Notes: generated by a model from the letters alone, not told the origin. Positions 36,696 through 46,002 are shown, counted from the first letter of the stretch. The stretch is DNA of 64,000 nt from Pseudomonas prosekii (GCF_900105155.1 NZ_LT629762.1:3077001-3141000); one strand, 5' to 3'. Program-made: numbers and translations.

Positions 36696-37930
36696 AACGC
36701 CTCTATGTGATCCTGTTTCTGGTGATCGCGGCCGCTGCGGCGCTGGGGCTGGCGATTGCCGAGCACTCCGGTTACGTGCTGATCGCCTACAAGAGCTTCC
36801 GCTTCGAATCGAGCCTGTGGGCGACCCTGGCGCTGGTCGCGGTGCTGTGGCTGGTGTTCTGGGGCATCAAGGTGTTGATCCAACTGGTGACGACCTCGGG
36901 TGGCGTGGTCAATCCATGGTCGCGGCGCAACCGCAGCCGTCGGGTGCAAGTGGCGATCGAACATGGGCAGATGGACCTCGCCGAGGGTCGCTGGGCGAGT
37001 GCTCAGCGTCACCTGCATCGTGCCGCCGAAGCCGAGCGTCAACCGCTGCTGTACTACCTCGGCGCAGCGCGCGCCGCCAATGAATTAGGTCATTACGACG
37101 AGAGCGACAGCCTGCTCGAGCGCGCTCTGGAGCGCCAACCTCAAGCCGAATTGGCGATTGCCTTGAGTCACGCGCAATTGCAGACCGATCGCGGCGACAC
37201 CGACGGTGCGCTGGCAACCCTGCAAACCATGCACGAACGCCATCCGCACAATGCGCAAACGTTGCGTCAGTTGCAGCGATTGCATCAGCAGCGCGGCGAC
37301 TGGTCGGCGGTGATTCGTTTGCTCCCGGAACTGCGCAAGGACAAGGTTTTGCCTGCGGCGGAACTGGCTGAGCTGGAGCGTCGCGCGTGGGGCGAAAATC
37401 TTAGCCTGGCGGCACACAGCGAAGAGGACGGTTCCGTCGGTTTGCAGTCGCTGACCCGTGCCTGGCAGCAACTGACCAATGCTCAGCGCCAAGAGCCACA
37501 ACTGGTTTTGGCCTACGCCGAGCAATTGCGCCAGTTGGGCGCGCAGGTCGAGGCCGAAGAAGTGCTTCGCACGGCGCTCAAGCGCAACTACGACAGCCAC
37601 CTCGCGCGTCTTTACGGCTTGGTGCGTGGCAGCGATCCGTCGCGGCAACTGCAGACGGCTGAAGGCTGGCTCAAGGATCATCCGGGCGATGCGAGCCTGC
37701 TGCTGACGCTGGGCCGTTTGTGCCTGCAAAGCAGTTTGTGGGGCAAGGCGCGGGATTATCTGGAAAGCAGCCTGCGCGTGCAGCGTAATCCGGAAGCTTG
37801 CGCTGAACTGGCGCGGTTGCTGGCGCAACTGGGCGATACCGAGCGCAGCAATCAGTTGTTCCAGGAAGGCTTGGGTTTGTTGGATGAGCGCTTGCTGGCC
37901 GCGCCATTGCCGGTCCCGGCTCGGATCTGA
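36692..37930 (+). CDS. hemY: Heme biosynthesis protein HemY (TPR protein)
   Basis: A 412-aa protein with two N-terminal membrane helices (VILFLVIAAAAALGLAIA; LWATLALVAVLWLVFWGIKV) and a TPR-containing cytoplasmic or periplasmic domain. The HemY_N signature around YKSFRFESSLW and the TPR segments (QPLLYYLGAARAANELGHYD, ARLLAQLGDTERSNQLFQEG) fit. It is not the protoporphyrinogen oxidase of Gram-positive bacteria that has the same symbol. Last gene of the operon. Confidence 0.95.
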   Translation: MKRLYVILFLVIAAAAALGLAIAEHSGYVLIAYKSFRFESSLWATLALVAVLWLVFWGIKVLIQLVTTSGGVVNPWSRRNRSRRVQVAIEHGQMDLAEGRWASAQRHLHRAAEAERQPLLYYLGAARAANELGHYDESDSLLERALERQPQAELAIALSHAQLQTDRGDTDGALATLQTMHERHPHNAQTLRQLQRLHQQRGDWSAVIRLLPELRKDKVLPAAELAELERRAWGENLSLAAHSEEDGSVGLQSLTRAWQQLTNAQRQEPQLVLAYAEQLRQLGAQVEAEEVLRTALKRNYDSHLARLYGLVRGSDPSRQLQTAEGWLKDHPGDASLLLTLGRLCLQSSLWGKARDYLESSLRVQRNPEACAELARLLAQLGDTERSNQLFQEGLGLLDERLLAAPLPVPARI

Positions 37931-38595
37931 CTCAAGACCGCCCGTTGCCCTTTGTAGCAGCTGCCGAGCCCGCGAGGCTGCGTTCGGCTGCGAAGCAGTC
38001 GCCAAGCCTGCGCACGCGATTTTCCTGAAACACCGCAGTGCCTGAATTCACGACTGCTGCGCAGCCGGACGCAGCCTCGCGGGCTCGGCAGCTGCTACAT
38101 GAAGTGGTGATGCGCAGGGGCGGCAGCTGCTCCAGCGCTGCGGGTGCCGGATCGGGTCTGAAGCCAGCAGCGAGTTGTTTTTGTAGCAGCTGCCGAGCCC
38201 GCGAGGCTGCGTTCGGCTGCGAAGCAGTCGCCAAGCCTGCGCACGCGATTTTGCTGAAACACTGCAGTGCCTGAATTCACGACTGCTGCGCAGCCGGACG
38301 CAGCCTCGCGGACTCGGCAGCTGCTACATGAAGCGGTGATGCGCAGGCTCGGCAGCTGCTGCAGGTTCCCTGTGCGTCGGGCGCGGTTTTGGGCTTTGGA
38401 TCGGCTGATTAATTGGCTGGATGTTGAGCTTTGTAGTCCCTGATCGGCTTAGTCCTACAAGGGACTACGCCGATTCCTCTCGCTCCTGTCGGGAATTCCC
38501 TACACCTCTGGTGAACTGTCCGTGCCGGGCCGTCTTGAAAGCCTGCTGCGCTTTCCTCTACCGTAACCGTCTGTCTCTATTGGTACGGATTAGCC
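37931..38595. repeat. Tandem duplication of a 145-bp palindromic REP-like unit
   Basis: Unit 1 is 37954-38098 and unit 2 is 38183-38327, with 229-bp period. Each unit has outer arms GTAGCAGCTGCCGAGCCCGC / GCGGGCTCGGCAGCTGCTAC and inner sequences TTCGGCTGCGAAGCAGTCGC and CTGCTGCGCAGCCGGACGC. The second copy differs by only a few bases; a partial third arm follows near 38342-38360. A separate 9-bp inverted repeat GTAGTCCCT/AGGGACTAC is at 38433-38468. No gene is present. Confidence 0.9.
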
Positions 38596-39144
38596 ATGTC
38601 TTTGGCCTGCTCACGCTCATTGTTTTTCATGGCATTCACCGCGGCTGCATTGGCCCTTGGCGTTTCCTTTCACCTGGAATACGTGGTCGGACTCAAACCT
38701 TGCGGGTTGTGTCTGTTGCAGCGGGGCTGCCTCGCGCTACTGATGATTGTCTACCTGATCGCGTCGGTTCACGGGCCGCGCCGTTTCGGCTCATTCGTCT
38801 ATTGGCTGGCGGGTGTTTGTGCCAGTCTCGGCGGGACCGTCACGGCGTGGCGCCAAGTGCTGCTGCAAAGTGATCCGCAGCAACTCGCGGGCTGTTCTCC
38901 GACTCTGGACAATATGTTCGGCTCCATGCCCTGGACCTGCGTGTTGCGGCGACTGTTCGAGGGCGATGCCGATTGCGCGGAGATTTCCTGGACCCTGTTC
39001 GATCTGAGCATCCCGGAATGGAGCCTGCTGTTCTTCGTCGCGATGCTCATCCTCGGCGCCTATCAATTGCTGCGCCATGTCTGGGTCGCCTGTCTGCGAC
39101 CGCTCAGCGGCGAGTCGTCGCACCCGGCCATAGCAGGTGATTAA
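38596..39144 (+). CDS. dsbB: Disulfide bond formation protein B
   Basis: A 182-aa inner-membrane protein with four helices. The first periplasmic Cys pair is CGLC at 36-39 (GLKPCGLCLLQR); the second pair is in GCSPTLDN and CVLRRL/DADC. It reoxidises DsbA and passes electrons to ubiquinone. P. aeruginosa has two homologues; this is the one between hemY and algQ (DsbH). The start at 38596 keeps the first helix intact. Confidence 0.93.
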   Translation: MSLACSRSLFFMAFTAAALALGVSFHLEYVVGLKPCGLCLLQRGCLALLMIVYLIASVHGPRRFGSFVYWLAGVCASLGGTVTAWRQVLLQSDPQQLAGCSPTLDNMFGSMPWTCVLRRLFEGDADCAEISWTLFDLSIPEWSLLFFVAMLILGAYQLLRHVWVACLRPLSGESSHPAIAGD

Positions 39145-39321
39145 ACACTTGTATGAACTTTATCTCCTGCGTACCTTGAAGCCATTGTCGTGCGGGCATA
39201 ATCTGGCCCGCACGTGTCATTGGAATCATGTTGCTCGATGACGCTCTGCCTGGCCGATTCTTGACCTTCAAGGGTGCGACAGGTGTAGGGCAGCATGACC
39301 CACAAGGGAAGAGAGATCACC

Positions 39322-39780
39322 ATGCTCGAAAGTTGTCAGAATGCTCAGGAACGCTGGGGTGGAGTGCATCTGCTGATCGACCGCTGGTTGCAGGAGCGTC
39401 ACGAACTGGTTCGGGCCTATGATGCTCTCGGCGCCAAGCCCGAAGCGCTGGGCGAGAACGCTAAACCGCTGCAGGAATTTTGCGGTGTGCTGGTCGATTA
39501 CGTGTCGGCGGGTCACTTCGAAATCTACGAACAGCTCACCGGTGAAGCCAAGGCCTTTGGTGACACTCGCGGTCTGGAGCTGGCCGAGACGATTTATCCG
39601 CGCATCGACGTCATTACCGAGAAGCTGCTCGCGTTCAACGACCTGTGCGATGCCGGCAAATGCGTCGCAGAAAAATTCAAGGAACTGGGTGGCCTGTTGC
39701 ACGAACGCTTCGAACTGGAAGATTGCCTGATCGAAGTGCTGCACACCGCTCACAAGGAAGAGGATCCGGTTCAGGCCTGA
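39322..39780 (+). CDS. rsd: Sigma-70 anti-sigma factor Rsd/AlgQ
   Basis: A 152-aa all-helical protein that binds region 4 of RpoD and shifts RNA polymerase to alternative sigma factors; called AlgQ in P. aeruginosa, where it affects alginate and pyoverdine. [20 protein letters not shown] and [20 protein letters not shown] are strongly family-like. The ATG at 39322 has GGGAAGAGAG upstream; the open frame nine codons further 5' is not required. Confidence 0.95.
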   Translation: MLESCQNAQERWGGVHLLIDRWLQERHELVRAYDALGAKPEALGENAKPLQEFCGVLVDYVSAGHFEIYEQLTGEAKAFGDTRGLELAETIYPRIDVITEKLLAFNDLCDAGKCVAEKFKELGGLLHERFELEDCLIEVLHTAHKEEDPVQA

Positions 39781-39801
39781 ACCCTTTCCGGCAACACCAC
39801 A

Positions 39802-39833
39802 AACGGTGCGCTATGCGCGCCGTTTTTTGTTTG
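39802..39833 (+). terminator. Intrinsic terminator after rsd
   Basis: Stem ACGGTGCGC-TAT-GCGCGCCGT (one G-U pair) followed by TTTTTTGTTT. It lies just after the rsd stop and between two convergent genes. Confidence 0.88.
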
Positions 39834-39839
39834 CGCGAT

Positions 39840-40505
39840 TCAGCTGCTGGCGCCGCGCAATTCAACTTCGAACACCAGCGGGGTGAACGGCGCGATCAGG
39901 TCGCCGGCACCGTCGGCGCCATAAGCCTGGGCCGATGGAATCACCAACCGCCACTTCGCGCCGACCGGCATATTTTGCAGCGCGATGCGCCATCCCGCGA
40001 TCACGCTGTCGAGGCTGAACCATTGCGGTTGGCTGTTCTGGTCGAACACTGTGCCGTCGGGCAAGCGACCGATATACAACACCTGGACCTTGCCGGTTGG
40101 CCCAGCCTTGGCGCCGGTGCCTGGCGTCAATTCGGTCAGCAAAATCCCCTCGTCCAATTGACGAACGCCGGGCCGGGCTTTTTCCTGAGTGAGAAAACGC
40201 TGCTCTTTTTCCAGCGCTTCTTCGGTTTGCGACACCGCCGGTTGCTCGGCAATCTGCGCTTCGTGCTCGGCGAGGATCTGTTCGATCTGCGCGTCTTTCA
40301 ATGCCAGCGGCTTGCCTTGATAGGCTTGCTGCAACCCATCGATCAGTGCCTGCAATTGCAGGTCCGGGACCTCTTGGCGCAAGCGTTCACCGAGGCTGGC
40401 GCCGAGGCTGTAAGCGAGATCGTGAGCATCATTTGCCGCGGTTTTTTCCGCCGCTTGAGTCGCGGAAAAACACACCAGCAAGGATAAAAAAAGGTAACGC
40501 GACAT
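39840..40505 (-). CDS. FKBP-type peptidyl-prolyl isomerase, secreted
   Basis: A 221-aa protein with a signal peptide (RYLFLSLLVCFSATQAAE). An N-terminal dimerisation helix domain (AYSLGASLGERLRQEVPDLQ, residues about 28-130) is followed by the FKBP domain with GKVQVLYIGRLPDGTVFDQN and WRLVIPSAQAYG. It resembles FkpA and FklB, periplasmic chaperone-isomerases. The ATG at 40505 is favoured over an in-frame GTG two codons upstream because GGAGAG lies 8 nt before it. Confidence 0.92.
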   Translation of the reverse strand: MSRYLFLSLLVCFSATQAAEKTAANDAHDLAYSLGASLGERLRQEVPDLQLQALIDGLQQAYQGKPLALKDAQIEQILAEHEAQIAEQPAVSQTEEALEKEQRFLTQEKARPGVRQLDEGILLTELTPGTGAKAGPTGKVQVLYIGRLPDGTVFDQNSQPQWFSLDSVIAGWRIALQNMPVGAKWRLVIPSAQAYGADGAGDLIAPFTPLVFEVELRGASS

Positions 40506-40697
40506 GGGCACTCTCCGACCTCAGATGCGGGGGATTATGCCAGTGCGAATGCGTCGAACGGTGAACTGCTTTTGCGCTGACGCAGAACATTTTCGATCCC
40601 GTGCAACGCAGCGCTATGCTTACTGTCAACATGACCTAGCAGCGGCGTCAGCAGAAGTCTAGTATGAGCCGCACTCACGTCAGCCAGGAGGTAAACC

Positions 40698-41900
40698 ATG
40701 TCGGCCACCAAGAAGCCTGTAAATACTCCGTTGCACTTACTCCAACAACTGTCGGGCAGCCTGCTCGAGCATTTGGAAACCGCTTGTTCGCAAGCCTTGG
40801 CTGATGCTGAAAAACTGCTCGCCAAACTGGAAAAACAGCGCGGCAAAGCACAAGAAAAACTGCATAAATCCCGTACCAAATTGCAAGACGCGGCAAGCGC
40901 CGGCAAAGCCAAGGCACAGGCCAAGGCAAAGGACGGCGTCAAGCAACTCGAAGACTTGCTCGATGCGTTGAAAGATCGTCAGTCCGAGACTCGCAGCTAC
41001 ATTCTGCAACTCAAGCGCGATGCTCAGGAAAGCCTGAAACTGGCCCAGGGTATCGGTCGCGTTCAAGAGGCTGTCGGCAAGGCGTTGTCCCAGCGTTCGG
41101 CGAAACCTGCTGCAGCACCGGCGAAGAAAACTTCGGCCAAACCTGTGACTGAAAAAGCGGCGTCCAAGACTGTGGTCAAACCGGCTGCCAAAGCATCGAG
41201 CAAAGCGGCGTCGAAACCGGCTGCCAAAACTGCTTCGAAAGCTGCAGCGAAGAAACCTGTCGCCGCCAGCGCCGCGAAATCCACGGCTAAAACGACGGCT
41301 GCAAAACCTGCTGCTGCCAAGCCTGCTGTGGCGAAAACCACCGCTGCAAAAACCGCCGCTGCGAAATCGACTGCTGCCAAGTCGACAGCCGCGAAGTCGA
41401 CAGCCGCGAAGTCGACACCAGCAAAAACCGCAACCGCTAAACCTGCTGCGAAACCAGCTGCCAAAACTGCCGCAGCGAAACCTGCTGCCAGGTCGGCCGC
41501 TAAACCCGCCGCTGCGAAAACTGCTGCAAAACCTGCTGCTGCAAAAGCACCGGCCAAACCAGCTGCCGCCAAACCTGCTGCGAAAACTGCTGCTGCCAAA
41601 CCGGCCACTGCCAGCGCTGCGAAACCAGCCGCTGCCAAACCTGCGGCCAAAACGACTGCTGCAAAACCAGCCGCCAAGCCTGCAGCCAAACCCGCAGTGA
41701 AAAAACCAGCTGCCGCCAAACCAGTTGCTGCGAAACCTGCTGCCGCCAAACCGACCACCGCGCCAGTCGCCAAGCCTGCTACACCGGCCCCTGCTCCGGC
41801 CGCCGCGCCTGCGCCAGCCGCCAGCACCTCGACCACAACTGCCGCGCCAACGCCGGCAGCATCGTCGAGCACCGGCACCAACCCAACCAGCGCTTCCTAA
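40698..41900 (+). CDS. algP: Histone H1-like protein AlgP
   Basis: A 400-aa protein. Residues 1-130 are a coiled-coil N-terminal domain (SCSQALADAEKLLAKLEKQR-like). From about 135 to the end it is Lys/Ala/Pro-rich with many KPAA and AAKPA repeats, like eukaryotic histone H1 tails. AlgP (AlgR3) in P. aeruginosa binds DNA and influences alginate gene expression; the repeat number is strain-variable there. It ends on a TAA that overlaps the stop of the convergent TIGR02444 gene. The neighbouring algQ and algR are in the same relative positions. Confidence 0.96.
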   Translation: MSATKKPVNTPLHLLQQLSGSLLEHLETACSQALADAEKLLAKLEKQRGKAQEKLHKSRTKLQDAASAGKAKAQAKAKDGVKQLEDLLDALKDRQSETRSYILQLKRDAQESLKLAQGIGRVQEAVGKALSQRSAKPAAAPAKKTSAKPVTEKAASKTVVKPAAKASSKAASKPAAKTASKAAAKKPVAASAAKSTAKTTAAKPAAAKPAVAKTTAAKTAAAKSTAAKSTAAKSTAAKSTPAKTATAKPAAKPAAKTAAAKPAARSAAKPAAAKTAAKPAAAKAPAKPAAAKPAAKTAAAKPATASAAKPAAAKPAAKTTAAKPAAKPAAKPAVKKPAAAKPVAAKPAAAKPTTAPVAKPATPAPAPAAAPAPAASTSTTTAAPTPAASSSTGTNPTSAS

Positions 41901-42361
41901 GCGCCGGTCACCGCGACGCGCAGCTGTTGCAGCGCGTCGCGGTCCAGGTTGGCGGCGCCCGCCGCCACACCTTCCAGCCAGGCCGATGGTTCGGTCAGCT
42001 CATCTTGCGGCCAGTTCTCGGCTGTTCGTTCCAGTCGCACCAGCAGATGCCGTTCGGCCTGCAACTCCAACGTCTTGATGTGCTCGCGCAACGCCGCGAG
42101 GTCGATGTCGTCAGCGGCAGCGGTTTTCCATTGCGTGCGCAACGCTCGAAGCGGCTGCACGACCGTCGCCTCCCACGGCCCGACGATCTCTGAAAGTTGC
42201 CGCAAGCGTTGCGCCGTGCAGGCTACGCCGCGTTGTTCCAGCCACAACCCGCACAGCAGCAGGCAAACATTTGCCCCCGCCGCCTGCCATTGCAGGCACA
42301 GGCCTTCCACGCCGGGACGCGCGTAAGTGTTCAGGGAAAAGCTCCACAGGTCAGAGGACAT
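41897..42361 (-). CDS. TIGR02444 family protein
   Basis: A 154-aa protein with the pattern WSFSLNTYARPGVEGLCLQ, ANVCLLLCGLWLEQRG and VVQPLRALRTQWK of TIGR02444/DUF2390. It is mainly helical, with no membrane segment and no known function. It overlaps algP by 4 nt (stops) and is divergent from the ABC-F gene. Confidence 0.88.
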   Translation of the reverse strand: MSSDLWSFSLNTYARPGVEGLCLQWQAAGANVCLLLCGLWLEQRGVACTAQRLRQLSEIVGPWEATVVQPLRALRTQWKTAAADDIDLAALREHIKTLELQAERHLLVRLERTAENWPQDELTEPSAWLEGVAAGAANLDRDALQQLRVAVTGA

Positions 42362-42411
42362 AGTGCTACTCGCGCCAGTTGCGAGCGAAGCTGGTAGACT
42401 CCGCCGCCATT

Positions 42412-44322
42412 ATGATTCGACTTCAGAACCTGACTTTACAGCGTGGCCCGCAACGTCTGCTAGAAGACGCCGAGCTGACCCTGCACGCCGGCCACAAAGC
42501 CGGCCTCATCGGTGCCAACGGCGCCGGCAAATCGAGCCTGTTCGCCTTGCTTCTCGGCGACCTGCACCCCGACTCGGGTGACTGCTTGCTGCCGGGCGAC
42601 TGGCGCATCGCCCACATGCGCCAGGAGATCGACACGCTCGATCGGATCGCGGTCGACTACGTGCTCGATGGCGACCTGCGCCTGCGCGAGGTACAACGTG
42701 ACCTCGCCGCCGCCGAAGCGGCGCATGACGGTGCCGCTCAGGCGCGCCTGCACTCCGAACTCGACAGCGCCGACGGTTACACCGCCGATGCCCGGGCGCG
42801 TAAATTGCTCGCAGGTCTGGGGTTCACCAACGATCAGATGGATCGTCAGGTAGGAGATTTCTCCGGTGGCTGGCGGATGCGTCTGAATCTGGCGCAGGCG
42901 TTGATGTGTCCATCGGACCTGCTGCTGCTCGACGAACCGACCAACCACTTGGACCTCGACGCCATCATCTGGCTCGAAGAGTGGCTGAAAAGCTACCCCG
43001 GCACGCTGATGTTGATTTCCCACGACCGGGATTTCCTCGATGCCGTGGTCGATCACGTAGCCCACGTCGATCAACGCAAAATCACCTTGTATCGCGGCGG
43101 CTACAGCGCCTTCGAACGTGCGCGTGCCGAGCGTCTGGCCCAGCAGCAACAGGCCTACGAGAAGCAGCAAGCGCAACGTGCGCACATGGAAAGCTACATC
43201 GCCCGCTTCAAGGCCCAGGCCACCAAGGCCCGTCAGGCGCAGAGCCGGATCAAGGCGCTGGAGCGGATGGAAGAGTTGTCCGCCGCGCACGTCGATTCGC
43301 CGTTCGACTTCGTCTTTCGCGAGTCGCACAAGATCTCCAGCCCGCTGATCGACATCTCCGACGCCCGTCTGGGTTACGGCGAGCGCGCGGTGCTGGAAAA
43401 GGTCAAATTGCAGCTGACCCCCGGCGCGCGCATCGGTTTGCTCGGCCCGAACGGCGCCGGTAAATCGACTCTGATCAAAAACCTTGCCGGTGAACTCGAG
43501 CCGCTGTCCGGCCGACTGACCCGTGGCGAGAACACCGTTGTTGGCTACTTTGCCCAGCATCAGCTGGATTCGCTCGACTCCAAGGCCAGCCCGTTGCTGC
43601 ACATGCAGCGCCTGGCGCCGACCGAGCGCGAGCAGACCTTGCGCGATTTCCTCGGCGGTTTCGACTTCCGTGGCGCGCGCATTGATGAGCCGGTGCTGAA
43701 CTTCTCCGGTGGCGAAAAGGCTCGACTGGCGCTGGCGTTGATCGCCTGGGGCCGGCCGAACCTGTTGCTGCTCGACGAACCGACCAACCACCTCGACCTG
43801 GAAATGCGTCTGGCGCTGACCATGGCGCTGCAGGAATTCAGCGGCGCGGTGTTGGTGGTGTCTCACGATCGTCATTTGCTCAAAAGCACCACCGATAATT
43901 TCTATCTGGTGGCGGACGGCAAGGTCGAAGAGTTCGACGGCGATCTGGAAGACTACACGCGCTGGCTGGTCGACTATCGCCAACGGAATGCGCCGGTCAG
44001 CAACACCCCGGTCAACCCGGACAAGACCGACAAGAAAGCCCAGCGCCAGGCCGCTGCTGCGTTGCGTCAGCAACTGGCGCCGCACAAGCGCGAGGCCGAC
44101 AAGCTCGAAGCCGAGCTGGGCAAGCTGCACGAGAAACTGGCGAAGATCGATGTCAGCCTCGGCGACAGCGATATCTACGAGCCGGCGCGCAAGAACGAAT
44201 TGCGCGATCTGCTGGCCGAACAAGCCCGACTCAAGGTGCGTGAAGGCGAGCTTGAAGAGTCGTGGATGGAAGCGCTGGAATTGCTGGAAAGCATGCAAGC
44301 GGAGCTGGAGGCGCTGTCCTGA
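42412..44322 (+). CDS. ABC-F family ATPase (YheS/Uup-like)
   Basis: A 636-aa soluble protein with two ATP-binding cassettes and no membrane part. Walker A sites are GANGAGKSS (about 35) and GPNGAGKST (about 346); Walker B sequences are LLLLDEPTNHLDLDAI and LLLLDEPTNHLDLE. The interdomain linker (YEKQQAQRAHMESYIARFKA) is rich in Lys/Gln as in ribosome-binding ABC-F factors, and the C-terminal coiled coil is typical of YheS/Uup. It probably acts on ribosomes, but the exact subfamily role is unknown. The ATG follows an open frame of 11 codons that is not needed. Confidence 0.95.
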   Translation: MIRLQNLTLQRGPQRLLEDAELTLHAGHKAGLIGANGAGKSSLFALLLGDLHPDSGDCLLPGDWRIAHMRQEIDTLDRIAVDYVLDGDLRLREVQRDLAAAEAAHDGAAQARLHSELDSADGYTADARARKLLAGLGFTNDQMDRQVGDFSGGWRMRLNLAQALMCPSDLLLLDEPTNHLDLDAIIWLEEWLKSYPGTLMLISHDRDFLDAVVDHVAHVDQRKITLYRGGYSAFERARAERLAQQQQAYEKQQAQRAHMESYIARFKAQATKARQAQSRIKALERMEELSAAHVDSPFDFVFRESHKISSPLIDISDARLGYGERAVLEKVKLQLTPGARIGLLGPNGAGKSTLIKNLAGELEPLSGRLTRGENTVVGYFAQHQLDSLDSKASPLLHMQRLAPTEREQTLRDFLGGFDFRGARIDEPVLNFSGGEKARLALALIAWGRPNLLLLDEPTNHLDLEMRLALTMALQEFSGAVLVVSHDRHLLKSTTDNFYLVADGKVEEFDGDLEDYTRWLVDYRQRNAPVSNTPVNPDKTDKKAQRQAAAALRQQLAPHKREADKLEAELGKLHEKLAKIDVSLGDSDIYEPARKNELRDLLAEQARLKVREGELEESWMEALELLESMQAELEALS

Positions 44323-44903
44323 TGGAGGCTTTCACGCTGCCGCTGCCGGCAATGTGGGTCGAACCGATCTGGCTCGTCGTGCAAATCCTGTTGATTCTGC
44401 TGGCCGGTTATTCCGCCCAGCGATTCGTCGCCCGCTGCCTCACGCGCCTCGGCGAGCGCTACCCGTTTCCGCCGCAATTGCTGCTGCCGCTGCGTGGCGT
44501 GTTGCGCTGGTTGATCATGGGCAGCGCGCTGATATTCGTGCTCGGCCGTCTCGGCGTTTCGGCGACGGTGCTGTGGACCGCGTTGTCCGGGTTCGTCGCG
44601 GTCGCGGCGGTGGCATTCTTCGCGATGTGGAGCGTGCTCTCCAATCTGCTGTGCGCCATTCTGATCTTCACCGTCGGCCCGTTCCGTATCGGTGATGTCG
44701 TCGAGTTGGTGGACACCCTCGACAAACCGGGCGTCAAGGGCCGGGTGGTGGCGATCAATCTGCTGTTCACCACGCTGATCGAAGTTGAAGCGGCCGGGAC
44801 CGGCAGCGTGATGGTGCAAGTGCCTAACAGCCTGTTCTTCCAGCGCTCGGTTCGGCGGTGGCGGGGGACGGATGTGTTGCCTTCAAGCGGGTTTGAGAAG
44901 TAG
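44322..44903 (+). CDS. Small MscS-family mechanosensitive channel
   Basis: A 193-aa protein that begins on the ATG overlapping the ABC-F stop (TGATG). Three membrane helices (WLVVQILLILLAGYSAQRFV; LRWLIMGSALIFVLGRL; ALSGFVAVAAVAFFAMWSVL) are followed by the MscS core: NLLCAILIFTVGPFRIGDVV and VVAINLLFTTLIEVEAAGT with VPNSLFFQRSV. It is shorter than E. coli MscS (286 aa) and close to the minimal core, so it may form a reduced pore or need partners. Translational coupling to the ABC-F gene is firm. Confidence 0.9.
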   Translation: MEAFTLPLPAMWVEPIWLVVQILLILLAGYSAQRFVARCLTRLGERYPFPPQLLLPLRGVLRWLIMGSALIFVLGRLGVSATVLWTALSGFVAVAAVAFFAMWSVLSNLLCAILIFTVGPFRIGDVVELVDTLDKPGVKGRVVAINLLFTTLIEVEAAGTGSVMVQVPNSLFFQRSVRRWRGTDVLPSSGFEK

Positions 44904-44924
44904 GCCTGCGGTTATCTGACAGGC

Positions 44925-45023
44925 CGCTATCGCGAGCAAGCTCGCTCCCACAGTGGTTTTCAGTTGTTCAGAAACAAGCAGTTCACTGAAGATCCAATGT
45001 GGGAGCGAGCTTGCTCGCGATGG
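44925..45023. repeat. REP doublet after the MscS gene
   Basis: CTATCGCGAGCAAGCTCGCT on the left and GGGAGCGAGCTTGCTCGCGA on the right form an inverted pair about 55 nt apart. No gene is present between 44904 and 45127. Confidence 0.88.
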
Positions 45024-45127
45024 CGCCGCCCGCCCTGTTCATTGGCTTATCCCGCAAAAATCGGTAGTCATCCGGCAAATCCAGCATTAGCTTAGACGTC
45101 TGTCACGAGTCTGAGTCGAGGTGTGTA

Positions 45128-45760
45128 ATGGGGCTTCAAACATGGCTGGCGTTTTTCGCCGCTTGCTGGGTCATCAGCCTGTCGCCCGGTGCCGGCGCGA
45201 TTGCGTCGATGTCCAGCGGTCTGCGCTACGGTTTCTGGCGCGGCTATTGGAATGCCCTGGGACTGCAAATCGGTCTGGCGGTGCAGATTGCGATTGTCGG
45301 CGCCGGTGTCGGCGCGGTGCTCACGGCATCGGCCACAGCGTTCTATGCGATCAAATGGTTCGGCGTGGCGTACCTGGTTTACCTCGCGGTCAAACAATGG
45401 CGCGCGCTGCCCAGCGACATGAGCGACGACGCGGCGGTGCGGCAGATCGGCAAACCGTTGGCGCTGATGTTCCGTGGTTTTCTGGTCAACATCAGCAACC
45501 CCAAGGCGCTGGTGTTCATGCTCGCGGTGCTGCCGCAATTCATTGATCCGCATGCGCCGCTGCTGGCGCAGTACCTGATCATCGGCGTGACCATGGTCTG
45601 CGTCGACCTGATCGTCATGGCCGGTTACACCGGGCTCGCGTCCAAAGTGCTGCGCATGCTGCGCACGCCGCAACAGCAGAAACGCATGAACCGAACCTTC
45701 GCCGGCCTGTTCATCGGCGCCGCGGCGTTCATGGCAACGTTGCGCAAAGCGGTGGTGTAA
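45128..45760 (+). CDS. LysE/RhtB family amino-acid exporter
   Basis: A 210-aa protein with six predicted helices. The family marks are SPGAGAIASMSSGLRYGF, WFGVAYLVYLAVKQWR and FLVNISNPKALVFMLAVLPQ. Members export homoserine, threonine or related amino acids. There is no regulator beside it. Start at the ATG with GAGG upstream. Confidence 0.92.
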   Translation: MGLQTWLAFFAACWVISLSPGAGAIASMSSGLRYGFWRGYWNALGLQIGLAVQIAIVGAGVGAVLTASATAFYAIKWFGVAYLVYLAVKQWRALPSDMSDDAAVRQIGKPLALMFRGFLVNISNPKALVFMLAVLPQFIDPHAPLLAQYLIIGVTMVCVDLIVMAGYTGLASKVLRMLRTPQQQKRMNRTFAGLFIGAAAFMATLRKAVV

Positions 45761-46002
45761 AACCCGCCCCATCACCGCGTACCCCCTGTGGCGAGCGAGC
45801 TTGCTCGCGCCGGGGTGCGACGCGGTCTGCTGTCCAGCAACCGCTATCCACCCCTCTCCCAGCCGCGCCAAACGGGGCGAACCCCGTCACCTCAGTTGTC
45901 CTGCCACTTGATATCTCACCTCCCGAGCGACCAACAAAGCTTGAGTGAAAGGCATTCGAAGTGAACAATATGTAACTTCGTATTTCCCCTTGAGACTCAT
46001 TC
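45761..46002. repeat. Gap with a REP unit upstream of the FTR1 gene
   Basis: A single REP-like unit CTGTGGCGAGCGAGCTTGCT lies at 45786-45815. A CGAAGT-12-ACTTCG repeat (about 45957-45980) is close to the FTR1 start and could be an operator; it does not resemble a Fur box. Confidence 0.6.

Noticed and set aside
37932..38280. Small minus-strand frames reading MATASQPNAASRARQLL
   Set aside because: They arise from the palindromic REP-like duplication; both copies give the same peptide because they are repeated DNA.
41063..41881. Minus-strand Gly/Ala/Val-rich frame opposite algP
   Set aside because: It is the antisense of a KPAA repeat and has no independent support.
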